Assembly (NCBI GenBank): GCA_964640085.1
Contig: CAZXFA010000029.1
Coordinates: forward strand, 1 to 29,864
Reading direction: 5' to 3'
Source: CAZXFA01 sp964640085
GTDB lineage: Bacteria > Actinomycetota > UBA4738 > HRBIN12
Length of the DNA: 29,864 nt
The notes under the pieces were generated by a model, which did not search any database, was not told the origin of the DNA, and was given only the letters and a program-made list of their open reading frames with translations. How positions within the stretch are numbered: the stretch's first letter is position 1; the number at the start of each line of letters is the position of its first letter. Shown here piece by piece: positions 23,866-29,864 of this stretch. The translations under genes were made by a program, and so were the position numbers.

Positions 23866-23871
23866 TATACT
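23866..23871 (+). promoter_or_regulatory. -10 box of a short plus-strand transcript
   Basis: TATACT, one base off the consensus TATAAT. No -35 hexamer is found at 16-18 nt (CTGACA lies only 11 nt upstream). The predicted start near 23878 gives a leader of about 36 nt before the 17-codon ORF. Confidence 0.5.
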
Positions 23872-23913
23872 GCCGGAGCACATCGTCGTTCGCTCGAGAG
23901 GAGGGATGCACGG

Positions 23914-23967
23914 ATGACGAAGAAGGCCGCTGTCGTCGTGCCGCGTCCCTCCGGGAGCGCGCGCTAA
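23914..23967 (+). CDS. Short ORF (17 residues) in a promoter-to-terminator unit
   Basis: The peptide is MTKKAAVVVPRPSGSAR, ended by TAA. A GAGGAGG Shine-Dalgarno at 23898-23904 is 9 nt before the ATG, and a TATACT -10 box lies upstream. After the stop there is a C/G-rich hairpin around CGGGCC-TTCG-GACCCG and then a strong intrinsic terminator (23993-24023). The layout resembles a leader-peptide/attenuator or a small stand-alone mRNA. The next plus-strand gene, a RIO kinase at 24102, begins 79 nt after the terminator, so it could be the attenuated target. No runs of a regulatory amino acid are evident; the VVVPRP stretch is the only repetitive part. I do not recognise the peptide. Confidence 0.45.
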   Translation: MTKKAAVVVPRPSGSAR

Positions 23968-23992
23968 CCGGGCCTTCGGACCCGCGCGCCAG

Positions 23993-24023
23993 GCCGCCCC
24001 GGAGGGGGCGGCTTCTTCCTTCT
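23993..24023 (+). terminator. Intrinsic terminator after the 17-residue ORF
   Basis: Perfect 8-bp stem GCCGCCCC/GGGGCGGC with a GGAG loop, followed directly by a T-rich tract (TTCTTCCTTCT). It is the most canonical rho-independent terminator in the window, and it lies upstream of, not after, the RIO kinase gene. Confidence 0.85.
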
Positions 24024-24101
24024 CCGACCGCCGACGCGCGGGCCACGGTCGACGTCGCCGTGCAGCCCGACCGTCTGCCCGACCGAAGGGAACCTCGAGC
24101 G

Positions 24102-24875
24102 ATGAACGACCAGGAACGGGTCGCCCTCGACCACTTCGTGGGCGAGGGCCTGATCACCGACGAGATACGCACCGTGAGGACCGGCAAGGAGGCCTCGGTG
24201 CGCCTGTGCCGGGCCAACCCTTCGACGACCGGCGAGCGCCTCGTCGCGGTGAAGGCGTACCACCCCCTCGACCGCCGGGACTTCCGCGACGAGTCGGTCT
24301 ACCGGGACGGCGAGTGGATCAAGGAGCGCAGGGTTCGCGTCGCCCTCGAGAAGCGCACGCGGTACGGCCGGCGGGTGCAGGGTGCCCTGTGGGTCGACCG
24401 CGAGTGGGAGATGCTGCGGCTGCTGCACGGCGCCGGGGCCCCCGTGCCGCGTCCGATCGCACTCGGCCCGGACGCGATCCTGATGACGTTCGTCGGGGAC
24501 GAGGATCTCGCGGCGCCGCAGCTCCGCTCCCATCGACCCGATCCCGCCGAGGCGCGCGACCTCTTCCGCCAGATCGTTCGGACGATCGAGCTGATGCTGT
24601 ACCGGGACGTCGTTCACGGCGACCTCTCCGCCTACAACGTCCTGGTCTGGGAGGGTCGGGCGACCGTGATCGACCTGCCGCAGGCGGTCGATGCGAAGAA
24701 GAACCGGTTCGCGTCCGAGCTGCTCCGACGCGATATCCGCAGGATCTGCGGGTACTTCGACCGGCACGGCGTGGACTCGGATCCGGACGCGATCGCGGAC
24801 GATCTGTGGACGGCCTGGGAGCTCGCGGACCTCGTCCCCGAGGAGCTCCGGACGGAGCTCCTGCCTGATCCCTAG
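24102..24875 (+). CDS. RIO-type serine protein kinase
   Basis: An atypical protein kinase/ATPase of 257 residues. The ATG at 24102 is preceded by GAAGGG; the GTG at 24060 is an alternative start. Kinase landmarks: a nucleotide loop with TGKEASVRL, the ATP-binding lysine in LVAVKAY, the RIO1-type signature segment EWIKERRVRVALEKRTRYGR, hinge-like ILMTFVGDED, the catalytic loop VHGDLSAYNVLV (about residue 172, Asp and Asn) and the metal-binding VIDLPQAVD (about 190). Archaeal and eukaryotic RIO kinases act in ribosome maturation; the role of bacterial members is not established. No ribosomal gene is adjacent. Its end overlaps the convergent unknown gene by 4 bp. Confidence 0.92.
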   Translation: MNDQERVALDHFVGEGLITDEIRTVRTGKEASVRLCRANPSTTGERLVAVKAYHPLDRRDFRDESVYRDGEWIKERRVRVALEKRTRYGRRVQGALWVDREWEMLRLLHGAGAPVPRPIALGPDAILMTFVGDEDLAAPQLRSHRPDPAEARDLFRQIVRTIELMLYRDVVHGDLSAYNVLVWEGRATVIDLPQAVDAKKNRFASELLRRDIRRICGYFDRHGVDSDPDAIADDLWTAWELADLVPEELRTELLPDP

Positions 24876-25240
24876 CCTTCTCGGGTGCCCCGGAACTCGA
24901 GTGTGTAGGACCAGCTCGAACCGTCGGGCTCGTGCTCGAACCGCAGGAGTCGCCCCGTCTCGCCACCGGGGAGGAGCACCGGCAGACCGACGTGCTCCTC
25001 GCCCGGCCACAGGTCTTCTCGGGCACCAGCCTCGAGCCGCAGGAGCGTCATCGGCTCGTCGCCGTCGCGTTCGAGCGGCGGCGACCAACCGTCGTTCCCG
25101 TCGGCCCGCCGGAAGCGGAGGAGCCTGGGCACGGCGTGGAGCAGGAGCGGCTCGCCGGGCAGGGTCCAGCCCTTGCCGAAGAAGCGCCAACGCTCGCCGT
25201 CCCTGGACGTCTCGACCGCCCAGGGGATGTGCTCCCTCAC
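24872..25240 (-). CDS. Unknown 122-residue protein
   Basis: GTG start at 25240 with GGGAGG 7 nt upstream. It is soluble, with no membrane segment or cysteine and rich in Trp, Arg and Glu: REHIPWAVETSRDGERWRFF, then PLLLHAVPRLLRFRRADGND, MTLLRLEAGAREDLWPGEEH and a C-terminal SWSYTLEFRGT. Alternating hydrophobic residues suggest a mostly beta fold. I do not recognise a family. Coding is supported by a good ribosome-binding site, the convergent tail-to-tail fit with the RIO kinase (4-bp overlap), and a -10-like TAGGCT upstream. Confidence 0.65.
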   Translation of the reverse strand: MREHIPWAVETSRDGERWRFFGKGWTLPGEPLLLHAVPRLLRFRRADGNDGWSPPLERDGDEPMTLLRLEAGAREDLWPGEEHVGLPVLLPGGETGRLLRFEHEPDGSSWSYTLEFRGTREG

Positions 25241-25261
25241 CGGGACACCTCCCTCGCGAGC

Positions 25262-25267
25262 AGCCTA
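25262..25267 (-). promoter_or_regulatory. Possible -10 box of the 122-residue gene
   Basis: TAGGCT on the minus strand, 21 nt before the GTG at 25240, leaving a short leader that holds the GGGAGG site. No -35 is evident. Confidence 0.35.
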
Positions 25268-25542
25268 GACCCGCTTCCGAGATACGGGAACCTCTCCCTG
25301 AACCCGTGTTCCAGGCGTAGCGGTTCGGTCGCCGAGCGCGGCCATCGACCGTGGCGCCCTGTTCCGCGGGGATATGGGCCGGGCCGGTCGGGCTGTTCCC
25401 GACGCGCAGGAAGGCGAGGAGACGGTGGTCCCTCTTCGAGGTCGAATCCCTGCTTCAGCCCCGGGCTCGACTCGGGACGGCGACTGGCGCATGCTGGCCC
25501 TTCGGCTAAGCGTTCGGGACCTCGGTGGCATCTGTCAGGGCG
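25268..25542. other. Gene-free stretch between divergent units
   Basis: About 275 bases upstream of the first ECF sigma gene. Open frames here are shadows without family similarity or ribosome-binding sites. A GGAACC at 25287 resembles the -35 of ECF promoters, but no -10 lies at 16-17 nt. No RNA gene or repeat was recognised. Confidence 0.5.
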
Positions 25543-26061
25543 ATGCAGGCAGAGGGCGACGTCGTTCGACTCCCGGTGACGAGGCGAGAACCCCTCGACT
25601 TCGCGACCTTCTTCGCCGACGAGCACCGGGGGCTGCTCAAGCTCCTGTACTTCGTGACGGGGAACCGGGCCGACGCCTCCGAGCTCATGCAGGACGCCTT
25701 CCTGAAGGTGTGGGAGCGATGGGATCGGGTCGAGCGGATCGACGATCCCCGCGCCTACCTGTTCCGCGTGGCGCTGAACGGGTCCCGGATGCGGGCGCGC
25801 TCCGCACGCCGGGCCGCGCGGAGGCTGGTGGCTCCCGCCTCGTCGGTCGACCCGTACGACGAGATCGACCTCCGGGAGGACGTGAGGAACATGCTGCTCT
25901 CGCTCGCGCCGCGCAAGCGCGCCGCCCTCGTCCTGCTCGACATGTACGACTACGGCTCGGAGGAGGCAGCTCGGATCATGGGCATCCGTCCCTCGACCGT
26001 CCGGGCACTCGCCTCGCAGGGCCGCGCCGTGCTCCGAGCCTCAGGAGGCCCGCATGCCTGA
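25543..26061 (+). CDS. ECF-type RNA polymerase sigma factor, module 1
   Basis: A 172-residue sigma-70-family factor with regions 2 and 4 only. Sigma-2: FATFFADEHRGLLKLLYFVT, ASELMQDAFLKVWERWDRV, then AYLFRVALNGSRMRAR. Sigma-4: LAPRKRAALVLLDMYDYGSE and an HTH with AARIMGIRPSTVRALASQG. I choose the ATG at 25543 (MQAEGDVVRLP) because its sequence is shared with the sigma gene of module 2; the GTG at 25525 is possible and neither has a good Shine-Dalgarno. Its last 8 bp overlap the next gene, which has a single membrane helix and is likely its regulator. Targets are unknown; self-activation is common for ECF factors. Confidence 0.9.
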   Translation: MQAEGDVVRLPVTRREPLDFATFFADEHRGLLKLLYFVTGNRADASELMQDAFLKVWERWDRVERIDDPRAYLFRVALNGSRMRARSARRAARRLVAPASSVDPYDEIDLREDVRNMLLSLAPRKRAALVLLDMYDYGSEEAARIMGIRPSTVRALASQGRAVLRASGGPHA

Positions 26062-27058
26062 GCTGAGGGAGGTGTTCGAGATGGCTACTCGGCAGATCGA
26101 GCCCGATGTCGACACCTGGAGGGAGCAAGAGGCACGTCAGCGGCGGAGGAGCAGGAACCGGAGGACCGGTGTCTACGCGCTGGTCGCCCCGCTCGTGATC
26201 GCGGCGACGGTGATCGTTGTCAGCGCACTCGCGGACGGGACGGGCGGTCGGACGCCGATCGCGCCACTCCAGCGGCCGTCCGACGGCGTCGCGTTGGTGG
26301 ATCTCGACGGAACGATCGTCGGCATCATCGGTGAGCGGGGGAGCGAGGAGGTGCAGGCACTGCTTCGGGAGCCACTGAACGGCCTCTCCCTGTCACCCGA
26401 CGGCACCAGGGTCGCCCTCTCGGACGGGACCGACGTCTACGTGATGAACGTGGACGGAACGGCTCTCCGGCGACTCGCTCGGGGCGTCACCCCCTCCTGG
26501 TCGCCGGATGGCACGAGGATCGCCTACGGTGGCGGTAGGGCCGGGATCCGCGTGATGTCCGCCGACGGGATGGATAGGCGGGAGGTGTTCGGCGGCGTTG
26601 GGAACCTCTGGCCCGCGTGGTCGCCCGATGGGGAGCGCATCGCCTTCCAGCTCCGGTACTACGGGACGACCCACGGGATCGCGGTGATCGACGTCGACGG
26701 AGGGGACCCTCTCCTCCTGACCAACAGGGGCCGGGATGCGTTCCCATCGTGGCACCCAGCTGGTGACTCCATCGTCTTCACACGCGTCGGCGAGAGCCAG
26801 GACCTCTACACGGCGGCCTCCGACGGGAGCACTCGAGCCACTCCGCTGATCGCAACCGACATGGGAGAGAGCATCGGTCGTTGGTCGCCGACGGGAGACC
26901 TGCTCGCGTACGTGACCTTCCACGGACTGTACGAGACGGACTCCGGCGTGATGGACGTCCACGTGCTCGACACGAGGACGGGCGAGGACCGCGTCATCCT
27001 CGAGGGAGCGACGTCCGTGGGCTGGGTGTCGGACGAGGTCCTCATCGTCATCTTCTGA
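26054..27058 (+). CDS. Membrane-anchored PD40/TolB-like beta-propeller protein, probable sigma partner
   Basis: A 334-residue single-pass protein. Residues 1-38 are a basic cytosolic segment starting PELREVFEMATRQIEPD; a transmembrane helix spans about 40-60 (ALVAPLVIAATVIVVSAL); the rest is outside. From about 75 there are at least five WD40-like (PD40) blades, visible as SLSPDGTRVALSDG, SWSPDGTRIAYGGG, AWSPDGERIAFQLR, SWHPAGDSIVFTRV and RWSPTGDLLAYVTF. The first ~25 residues are shared with the partner protein of module 2, so they probably form the sigma-contacting part, while the outer domain senses something. No classical zinc-type anti-sigma motif is present. The ATG at 26054 follows GGAGG and overlaps the sigma gene by 8 bp. 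Confidence 0.82.
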   Translation: MPELREVFEMATRQIEPDVDTWREQEARQRRRSRNRRTGVYALVAPLVIAATVIVVSALADGTGGRTPIAPLQRPSDGVALVDLDGTIVGIIGERGSEEVQALLREPLNGLSLSPDGTRVALSDGTDVYVMNVDGTALRRLARGVTPSWSPDGTRIAYGGGRAGIRVMSADGMDRREVFGGVGNLWPAWSPDGERIAFQLRYYGTTHGIAVIDVDGGDPLLLTNRGRDAFPSWHPAGDSIVFTRVGESQDLYTAASDGSTRATPLIATDMGESIGRWSPTGDLLAYVTFHGLYETDSGVMDVHVLDTRTGEDRVILEGATSVGWVSDEVLIVIF

Positions 27059-27067
27059 ACGCCGCCA

Positions 27068-27131
27068 GACACCGAGCGGCCCGGCAGCCGGGTGGTCGCC
27101 GGGCCGTCGGTCTTGCGGTCGGGCGGCGGCG
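27068..27131. repeat. Direct repeat copy 1, containing a terminator hairpin
   Basis: 64 bp matching 28478-28541 at a constant offset of 1,410 bases. The last 34 bases (27098-27131) are identical; the 12-base hairpin loop differs but keeps its length. The stem is GGCCCGGC (27078-27085) with GCCGGGCC (27098-27105). It follows each sigma/anchor module, so the modules were probably duplicated together with their terminators. Confidence 0.9.
27078..27105 (+). terminator. Terminator of sigma/anchor module 1
   Basis: Perfect 8-bp GC stem with a 12-nt loop, 19 nt after the PD40 gene stop, followed by GTCGGTCTT. The T-tract is weak. Stem bases are identical in the module 2 copy although the loops differ. 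Confidence 0.65.
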
Positions 27132-27267
27132 GCGACCCGCTGGGCGGCCGCCGCTACGATCCCGGGACCGGCGCACGGAACCCTCAACTGGGCTGCGCGG
27201 CGCGCCCAGGGCAGGCACAGGGTGTGGCGATGGAGCCCGGTCTCGCAGGGGGCCGGGCGCCGCCGTA

Positions 27268-27286
27268 CGCTGAGGGCTTCTCAGCG
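27268..27286. promoter_or_regulatory. Inverted repeat upstream of sigma module 2, candidate operator
   Basis: CGCTGAG and CTCAGCG with a 5-bp centre, ending 4 bp before a -10-like TAGACG (27291-27296) and 24 bp before the GTG at 27310. It covers the expected promoter spacer region. No equivalent is seen before module 1. Confidence 0.4.
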
Positions 27287-27309
27287 CCACTAGACGAAGG
27301 GCCGCGCTC

Positions 27310-27849
27310 GTGCATCCATGGTTCATGCGGGCAGAGGGTGAGGTCGTGCGACTCCCCCTCGAGCGCGTCGAGGCACGGGCCCGCTTCGACGAGTTCGTGG
27401 AGGACGAGCACGAGCGCCTCTTCAAGGCCCTGTACTTCGTGACCGGCAGCCGCGAGGACGCCGAGGACCTGTCCCAGGAGGCGTTCCTCAAGCTCTGGGA
27501 GCGCTGGGATCGGATCGACCGGATCGGCGATCCGACCGGGTACCTGTTCCGCGTTGCGCTGAACGGGTTCCGGATGCGGCGTCGCCGAGCGGCGATCGCG
27601 CTGCGGAAGCTCGTGCCGGTGACGGAGGGGCGCGACGAGTTCGCCGAGGCGGAGGTGCGCGCGGACGTGCGCTCCCTCCTGCTCGGCCTCTCGCCGCGGC
27701 AGCGGGCCGCCCTCCTGCTCGTGGACCTGCTCGGCTACCCATCCGAGCAGGCGGCGCGCATCCTGCGCGTCCGGCCGTCGACGGTGCGGAACCTGGCGAG
27801 CCAGGGACGGAGGGCCCTTCGAGCGACGGAAGGAGCGCGGGATGCCTGA
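27310..27849 (+). CDS. ECF-type RNA polymerase sigma factor, module 2
   Basis: A 179-residue ECF sigma closely related to the one at 25543. The GTG at 27310 has GAAGGG 8 nt upstream; the in-frame ATG at 27325 starts the block shared with module 1 (RAEGEVVRLP). Sigma-2: FDEFVEDEHERLFKALYFVT, AEDLSQEAFLKLWERWDRI and YLFRVALNGFRMRRRR. Sigma-4: LSPRQRAALLLVDLLGYPSE and ARILRVRPSTVRNLASQG. The linker between the two domains is more diverged. It overlaps the following gene by 8 bp, exactly as in module 1. The two copies probably arose by tandem duplication and then took different inputs. Confidence 0.9.
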   Translation: MHPWFMRAEGEVVRLPLERVEARARFDEFVEDEHERLFKALYFVTGSREDAEDLSQEAFLKLWERWDRIDRIGDPTGYLFRVALNGFRMRRRRAAIALRKLVPVTEGRDEFAEAEVRADVRSLLLGLSPRQRAALLLVDLLGYPSEQAARILRVRPSTVRNLASQGRRALRATEGARDA

Positions 27850-28447
27850 CGTGCAGGAGGTGTTCCGCATGGCGACGCAGAAGGTTCGACCCGACGAGGG
27901 CTTCGTCGACCGTCAGTTCGGCCGTCAGCGCAGGCAGGCGCGCCGAAGCAAGGCCGGCGCGTTGGTCCTGGTTAGCGCCCTGGGGATCGCGGGGATCGTC
28001 TTCGGTATCGGGATCCTCCGCGGCGATCGGGCATCGGTCCCGGGCGGTGACACGCAGGACCCGGGCGTGGTGCCGAACGTCGAGCAGCTGGTCGGGGGCT
28101 GGTCCGCGCTGTGGCCCACGTTCGGCTACGACACACCGGATCAGCCTCTAGCGCTACTACTCAACGCCGACGGCACGTTCGCCATGGATGCGGACCGTTC
28201 CGCGCTGACGGTGGACCCCGGCGCTCTGGGGACCTACGAGATCAAGGGTAGCCAGATCGTCCTGACCGCCGGCCCCTCCTCGACCGTGTGTCCGGAGGGA
28301 GACGATTGGACGTGGGAGGCGCGGCTGCTCCCGGATGGGAAGCTCAGCACCGTCGTGGTGGAGGACGGTAGCGGCTACTGCCGGATGGGCGTGGGCGTCG
28401 AGGGGACGTGGTCTCCCATGGTGGGCTCACCGGAGACCGTGGGGTGA
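27842..28447 (+). CDS. Single-pass membrane protein with the shared sigma-partner N-terminus
   Basis: A 201-residue protein. The cytosolic start PDVQEVFRMATQKVRPDEGF is clearly related to that of the PD40 protein at 26054; a basic stretch (RQRRQARRSK) precedes a transmembrane helix at about 39-59 (GALVLVSALGIAGIVFGIGI). The outer domain, about 75-201, has no propeller repeats. It looks like a small beta-rich fold (LALLLNADGTFAMDAD, GTYEIKGSQIVLTAG) with two cysteines (STVCPEG and GYCRMG) that could form a disulfide outside. I do not recognise a family for it. The role as regulator of the adjacent sigma factor is inferred from the shared N-terminus and the 8-bp gene overlap. Confidence 0.78.
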   Translation: MPDVQEVFRMATQKVRPDEGFVDRQFGRQRRQARRSKAGALVLVSALGIAGIVFGIGILRGDRASVPGGDTQDPGVVPNVEQLVGGWSALWPTFGYDTPDQPLALLLNADGTFAMDADRSALTVDPGALGTYEIKGSQIVLTAGPSSTVCPEGDDWTWEARLLPDGKLSTVVVEDGSGYCRMGVGVEGTWSPMVGSPETVG

Positions 28448-28477
28448 GTGGTTCCACCCCGACCGGATAGCCGACCG

Positions 28478-28541
28478 GACACCGATCGGCCCGGCAACCT
28501 CTCGGCTGCCGGGCCGTCGGTCTTGCGGTCGGGCGGCGGCG
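28478..28541. repeat. Direct repeat copy 2, containing a terminator hairpin
   Basis: Partner of 27068-27131, with the same 8-bp stem, a different 12-base loop and an identical 34-base right part. Confidence 0.9.
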
Positions 28542-28551
28542 ACCGCCCGAC
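28488..28551 (+). terminator. Double-hairpin terminator of sigma/anchor module 2
   Basis: First hairpin GGCCCGGC (28488-28495) with GCCGGGCC (28508-28515). A second follows, GTCGGGCGG (28528-28536) with CCGCCCGAC (28543-28551) and a 6-nt loop. It separates module 2 from the convergent clpC gene and could act on both strands. The second hairpin is not perfect in copy 1. Confidence 0.65.
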
Positions 28552-28597
28552 GTCTCGGATCCTCCGCCTGCTCCTCTGCGCTACCGCTCCTTGAGCG

Positions 28598-29864
28598 CTA
28601 GCTCTCCTGCGAGCCGGCGAGCTCGATCGGCGGGACGTCCGGCGGGACGCCGACGCCCTCGAACACGATCTCGCCGTCGCGCGCGTCCACGATGATCGTC
28701 TGACCGGCGCGGAACTCCTTCCAGAGCAGCTTCTCCGACAGCGCGTCCTCGACCATCCGCTGGATCGTCCGCCGCAGCGGGCGAGCGCCGAGCGCGGGGT
28801 CATAGCCCTTCTCGGCGAGCAGCGCCTTAGCCGGATCGGTGAGCTCGATCTCCAGGTCCTTGGACTTCAGCTGCTCGCGGACCCGCTTCATCATCAGGTC
28901 GACGATCTGCTTCACGTCCTCCCCGGTGAGCGAATGGAAGACGATCACCTCGTCGATCCGGTTCAGGAACTCGGGACGGAAGGAGTGCTTGAGCTCCTCC
29001 ATCACCTTGTCCTTCATCCGCTCGTAGGTGACCTTCTCGTCCGGCTTGGAGGCGAACCCGATCGAGGTGCCCTTCTGGATGTCCCGCGTCCCCAGGTTGG
29101 ACGTCATGATGATGATCGTGTTCTTGAAATCGACGTGGTGCCCCTGCGCATCCGTCAGCCGGCCGTCCTCCAGGATCTGGAGCAACGTGTTGAACACGTC
29201 CGGGTGCGCCTTCTCGATCTCGTCGAACAGGATCACGCTGAACGGCTTGCGACGCACGGCCTCGGTGAGCTGACCGCCCTCCTCGTACCCGACGTAGCCC
29301 GGGGGCGAGCCGATCAGCCGGCTGACCGTGTGCTTCTCCATGTACTCGGACATGTCGAGCTGGATGAGCGCGGCCTCGTCGCCGAACAGGAACTCCGCCA
29401 GCGCCTTGGACAGCTCCGTCTTCCCCACGCCCGACGGCCCGAGGAAGATGAACGATCCGGCAGGGCGCTTCGGGTCCTTCAGGCCGGCGCGGGTCCGCCG
29501 GATGGCTTTGGACACGGCCTTGATGGAGTCGTCCTGGCTGATGATCCGCTTGTGGAGCTCGTCCTCCATGCGCAGGAGCTTCTCCGTCTCCTCCTCGGTG
29601 AGCTTGAACACCGGGATGCCGGTCCAGGTGGAGAGCACCTCGGCGATCTCCTCCTCGTCCACCTCGGAGAGCACGTCCATCTCGCCGGACTTCCACTCCC
29701 GCTCGCGCCGCTGGCGCTCCTCGATCAGGTGGCGCTCCTCGTCCCGAAGCGACGCGGCCTTCTCGAAATCCTGCGCGTCGATCGAGGATTCCTTCTTCAG
29801 CCGCACCTCGGCGATCTTCTCGTCGATCTCGCGCACGTCGGGCGGCGCGGTCATCCGCCGGATC
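28598..29864 (-). CDS. clpC: ATP-dependent Clp protease ATP-binding subunit ClpC, C-terminal part
   Basis: About 422 C-terminal residues of the Hsp100/Clp unfoldase that feeds substrates to ClpP; the N-terminal repeats and first AAA+ domain lie beyond the window end, and the frame is open through the last base. Visible parts: the UVR-containing middle region (IDAQDFEKAASLRDEERHLI), then WTGIPVFKLTEEE, the second AAA+ domain with Walker A GPSGVGKTELSKAL, Walker B VILFDEIEKAHPDV, sensor TIIIMTSNLGTRDI and arginine-finger region FRPEFLNRIDEVIVF, and the D2 small domain GYDPALGARPLRRTIQRMVE. The tail (GVGVPPDVPPIELAG) is lineage-specific. The methionine at 29854 is internal, not a start. Confidence 0.96.
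   Translation of the reverse strand, partial: IRRMTAPPDVREIDEKIAEVRLKKESSIDAQDFEKAASLRDEERHLIEERQRREREWKSGEMDVLSEVDEEEIAEVLSTWTGIPVFKLTEEETEKLLRMEDELHKRIISQDDSIKAVSKAIRRTRAGLKDPKRPAGSFIFLGPSGVGKTELSKALAEFLFGDEAALIQLDMSEYMEKHTVSRLIGSPPGYVGYEEGGQLTEAVRRKPFSVILFDEIEKAHPDVFNTLLQILEDGRLTDAQGHHVDFKNTIIIMTSNLGTRDIQKGTSIGFASKPDEKVTYERMKDKVMEELKHSFRPEFLNRIDEVIVFHSLTGEDVKQIVDLMMKRVREQLKSKDLEIELTDPAKALLAEKGYDPALGARPLRRTIQRMVEDALSEKLLWKEFRAGQTIIVDARDGEIVFEGVGVPPDVPPIELAGSQES

Noticed and set aside
25287..25320. ECF-type promoter (GGAACC) upstream of the first sigma gene; a similar GGAACC lies at 27177
   Set aside because: No -10 motif at 16-17 nt in either place, and the distances to the two sigma genes differ widely.
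25440..25454. T-arm-like sequence resembling a tRNA or tmRNA 3' half
   Set aside because: The flanking bases do not form the 5-bp T-stem, and no acceptor or anticodon arm fits on either strand.

Overview
The window is GC-rich chromosomal DNA from a member of the Actinomycetota, probably an uncultured or deep-branching lineage. The evidence is the gene set: CarD, the ~1,600-residue NAD-glutamate dehydrogenase, the DUF3263/LytR_C pair, DUF5679, a RIO-type kinase and a stand-alone groEL behind a CIRCE operator. Several genes also appear to start leaderlessly, with a TANNNT -10 box 6-7 nt before an ATG or GTG. No CRISPR array, phage, plasmid or insertion sequence was seen. The species cannot be fixed from sequence alone.

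Layout. 1-870: 5' part of groEL (minus), with promoter and CIRCE at 950-1008. 1097-4489: acs, a DUF5679 mini-protein, an Rrf2 regulator with a strong promoter, and a single-domain response regulator. 4550-6363: a GT20 trehalose-6-phosphate-synthase-like gene preceded by what looks like an in-frame deletion remnant of a TreT-type trehalose synthase. 6353-12085: LytR_C protein, DUF3263 protein and the giant NAD-GDH (minus). 12196-14376: a cytosolic GAF-GAF-PAS histidine kinase. 14558-17164: a five-gene minus-strand sulfur operon with mirrored order (DsrE, TusA, SQR-like flavoprotein, TusA, DsrE-like), divergent from a Na/Pi-cotransporter-like membrane protein, with a 10-bp-arm inverted repeat between them. 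18622-23826 (minus): tRNA-Thr, rlmB, ispF, ispD, a decayed PIN/TRAM (YacL-type) pseudogene, carD and radA. 23866-28551: mostly plus-strand accessory genes, namely a 17-codon ORF with its own promoter and terminator, a RIO kinase, an unknown gene, and two tandem copies of an ECF sigma / single-pass membrane protein module with duplicated terminators. 28598-29864: 3' part of clpC (minus).

How they fit together. The order clpC, radA, carD, PIN/TRAM, ispD, ispF, rlmB, tRNA-Thr resembles a block widely conserved in Gram-positive bacteria. Here it is interrupted between clpC and radA by the regulatory cassette region, and its PIN/TRAM member carries three frameshifts and one nonsense codon. The sulfur operon looks like a self-contained sulfide-oxidation and persulfide-relay unit: the flavoprotein could make sulfane sulfur and the two TusA and two DsrE proteins could carry it. 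The best candidates for something little described are the mirrored sulfur operon with its divergent transporter and shared inverted repeat, the duplicated sigma/anchor modules whose sensor ends differ, and the short ORF-terminator unit at 23866-24023.
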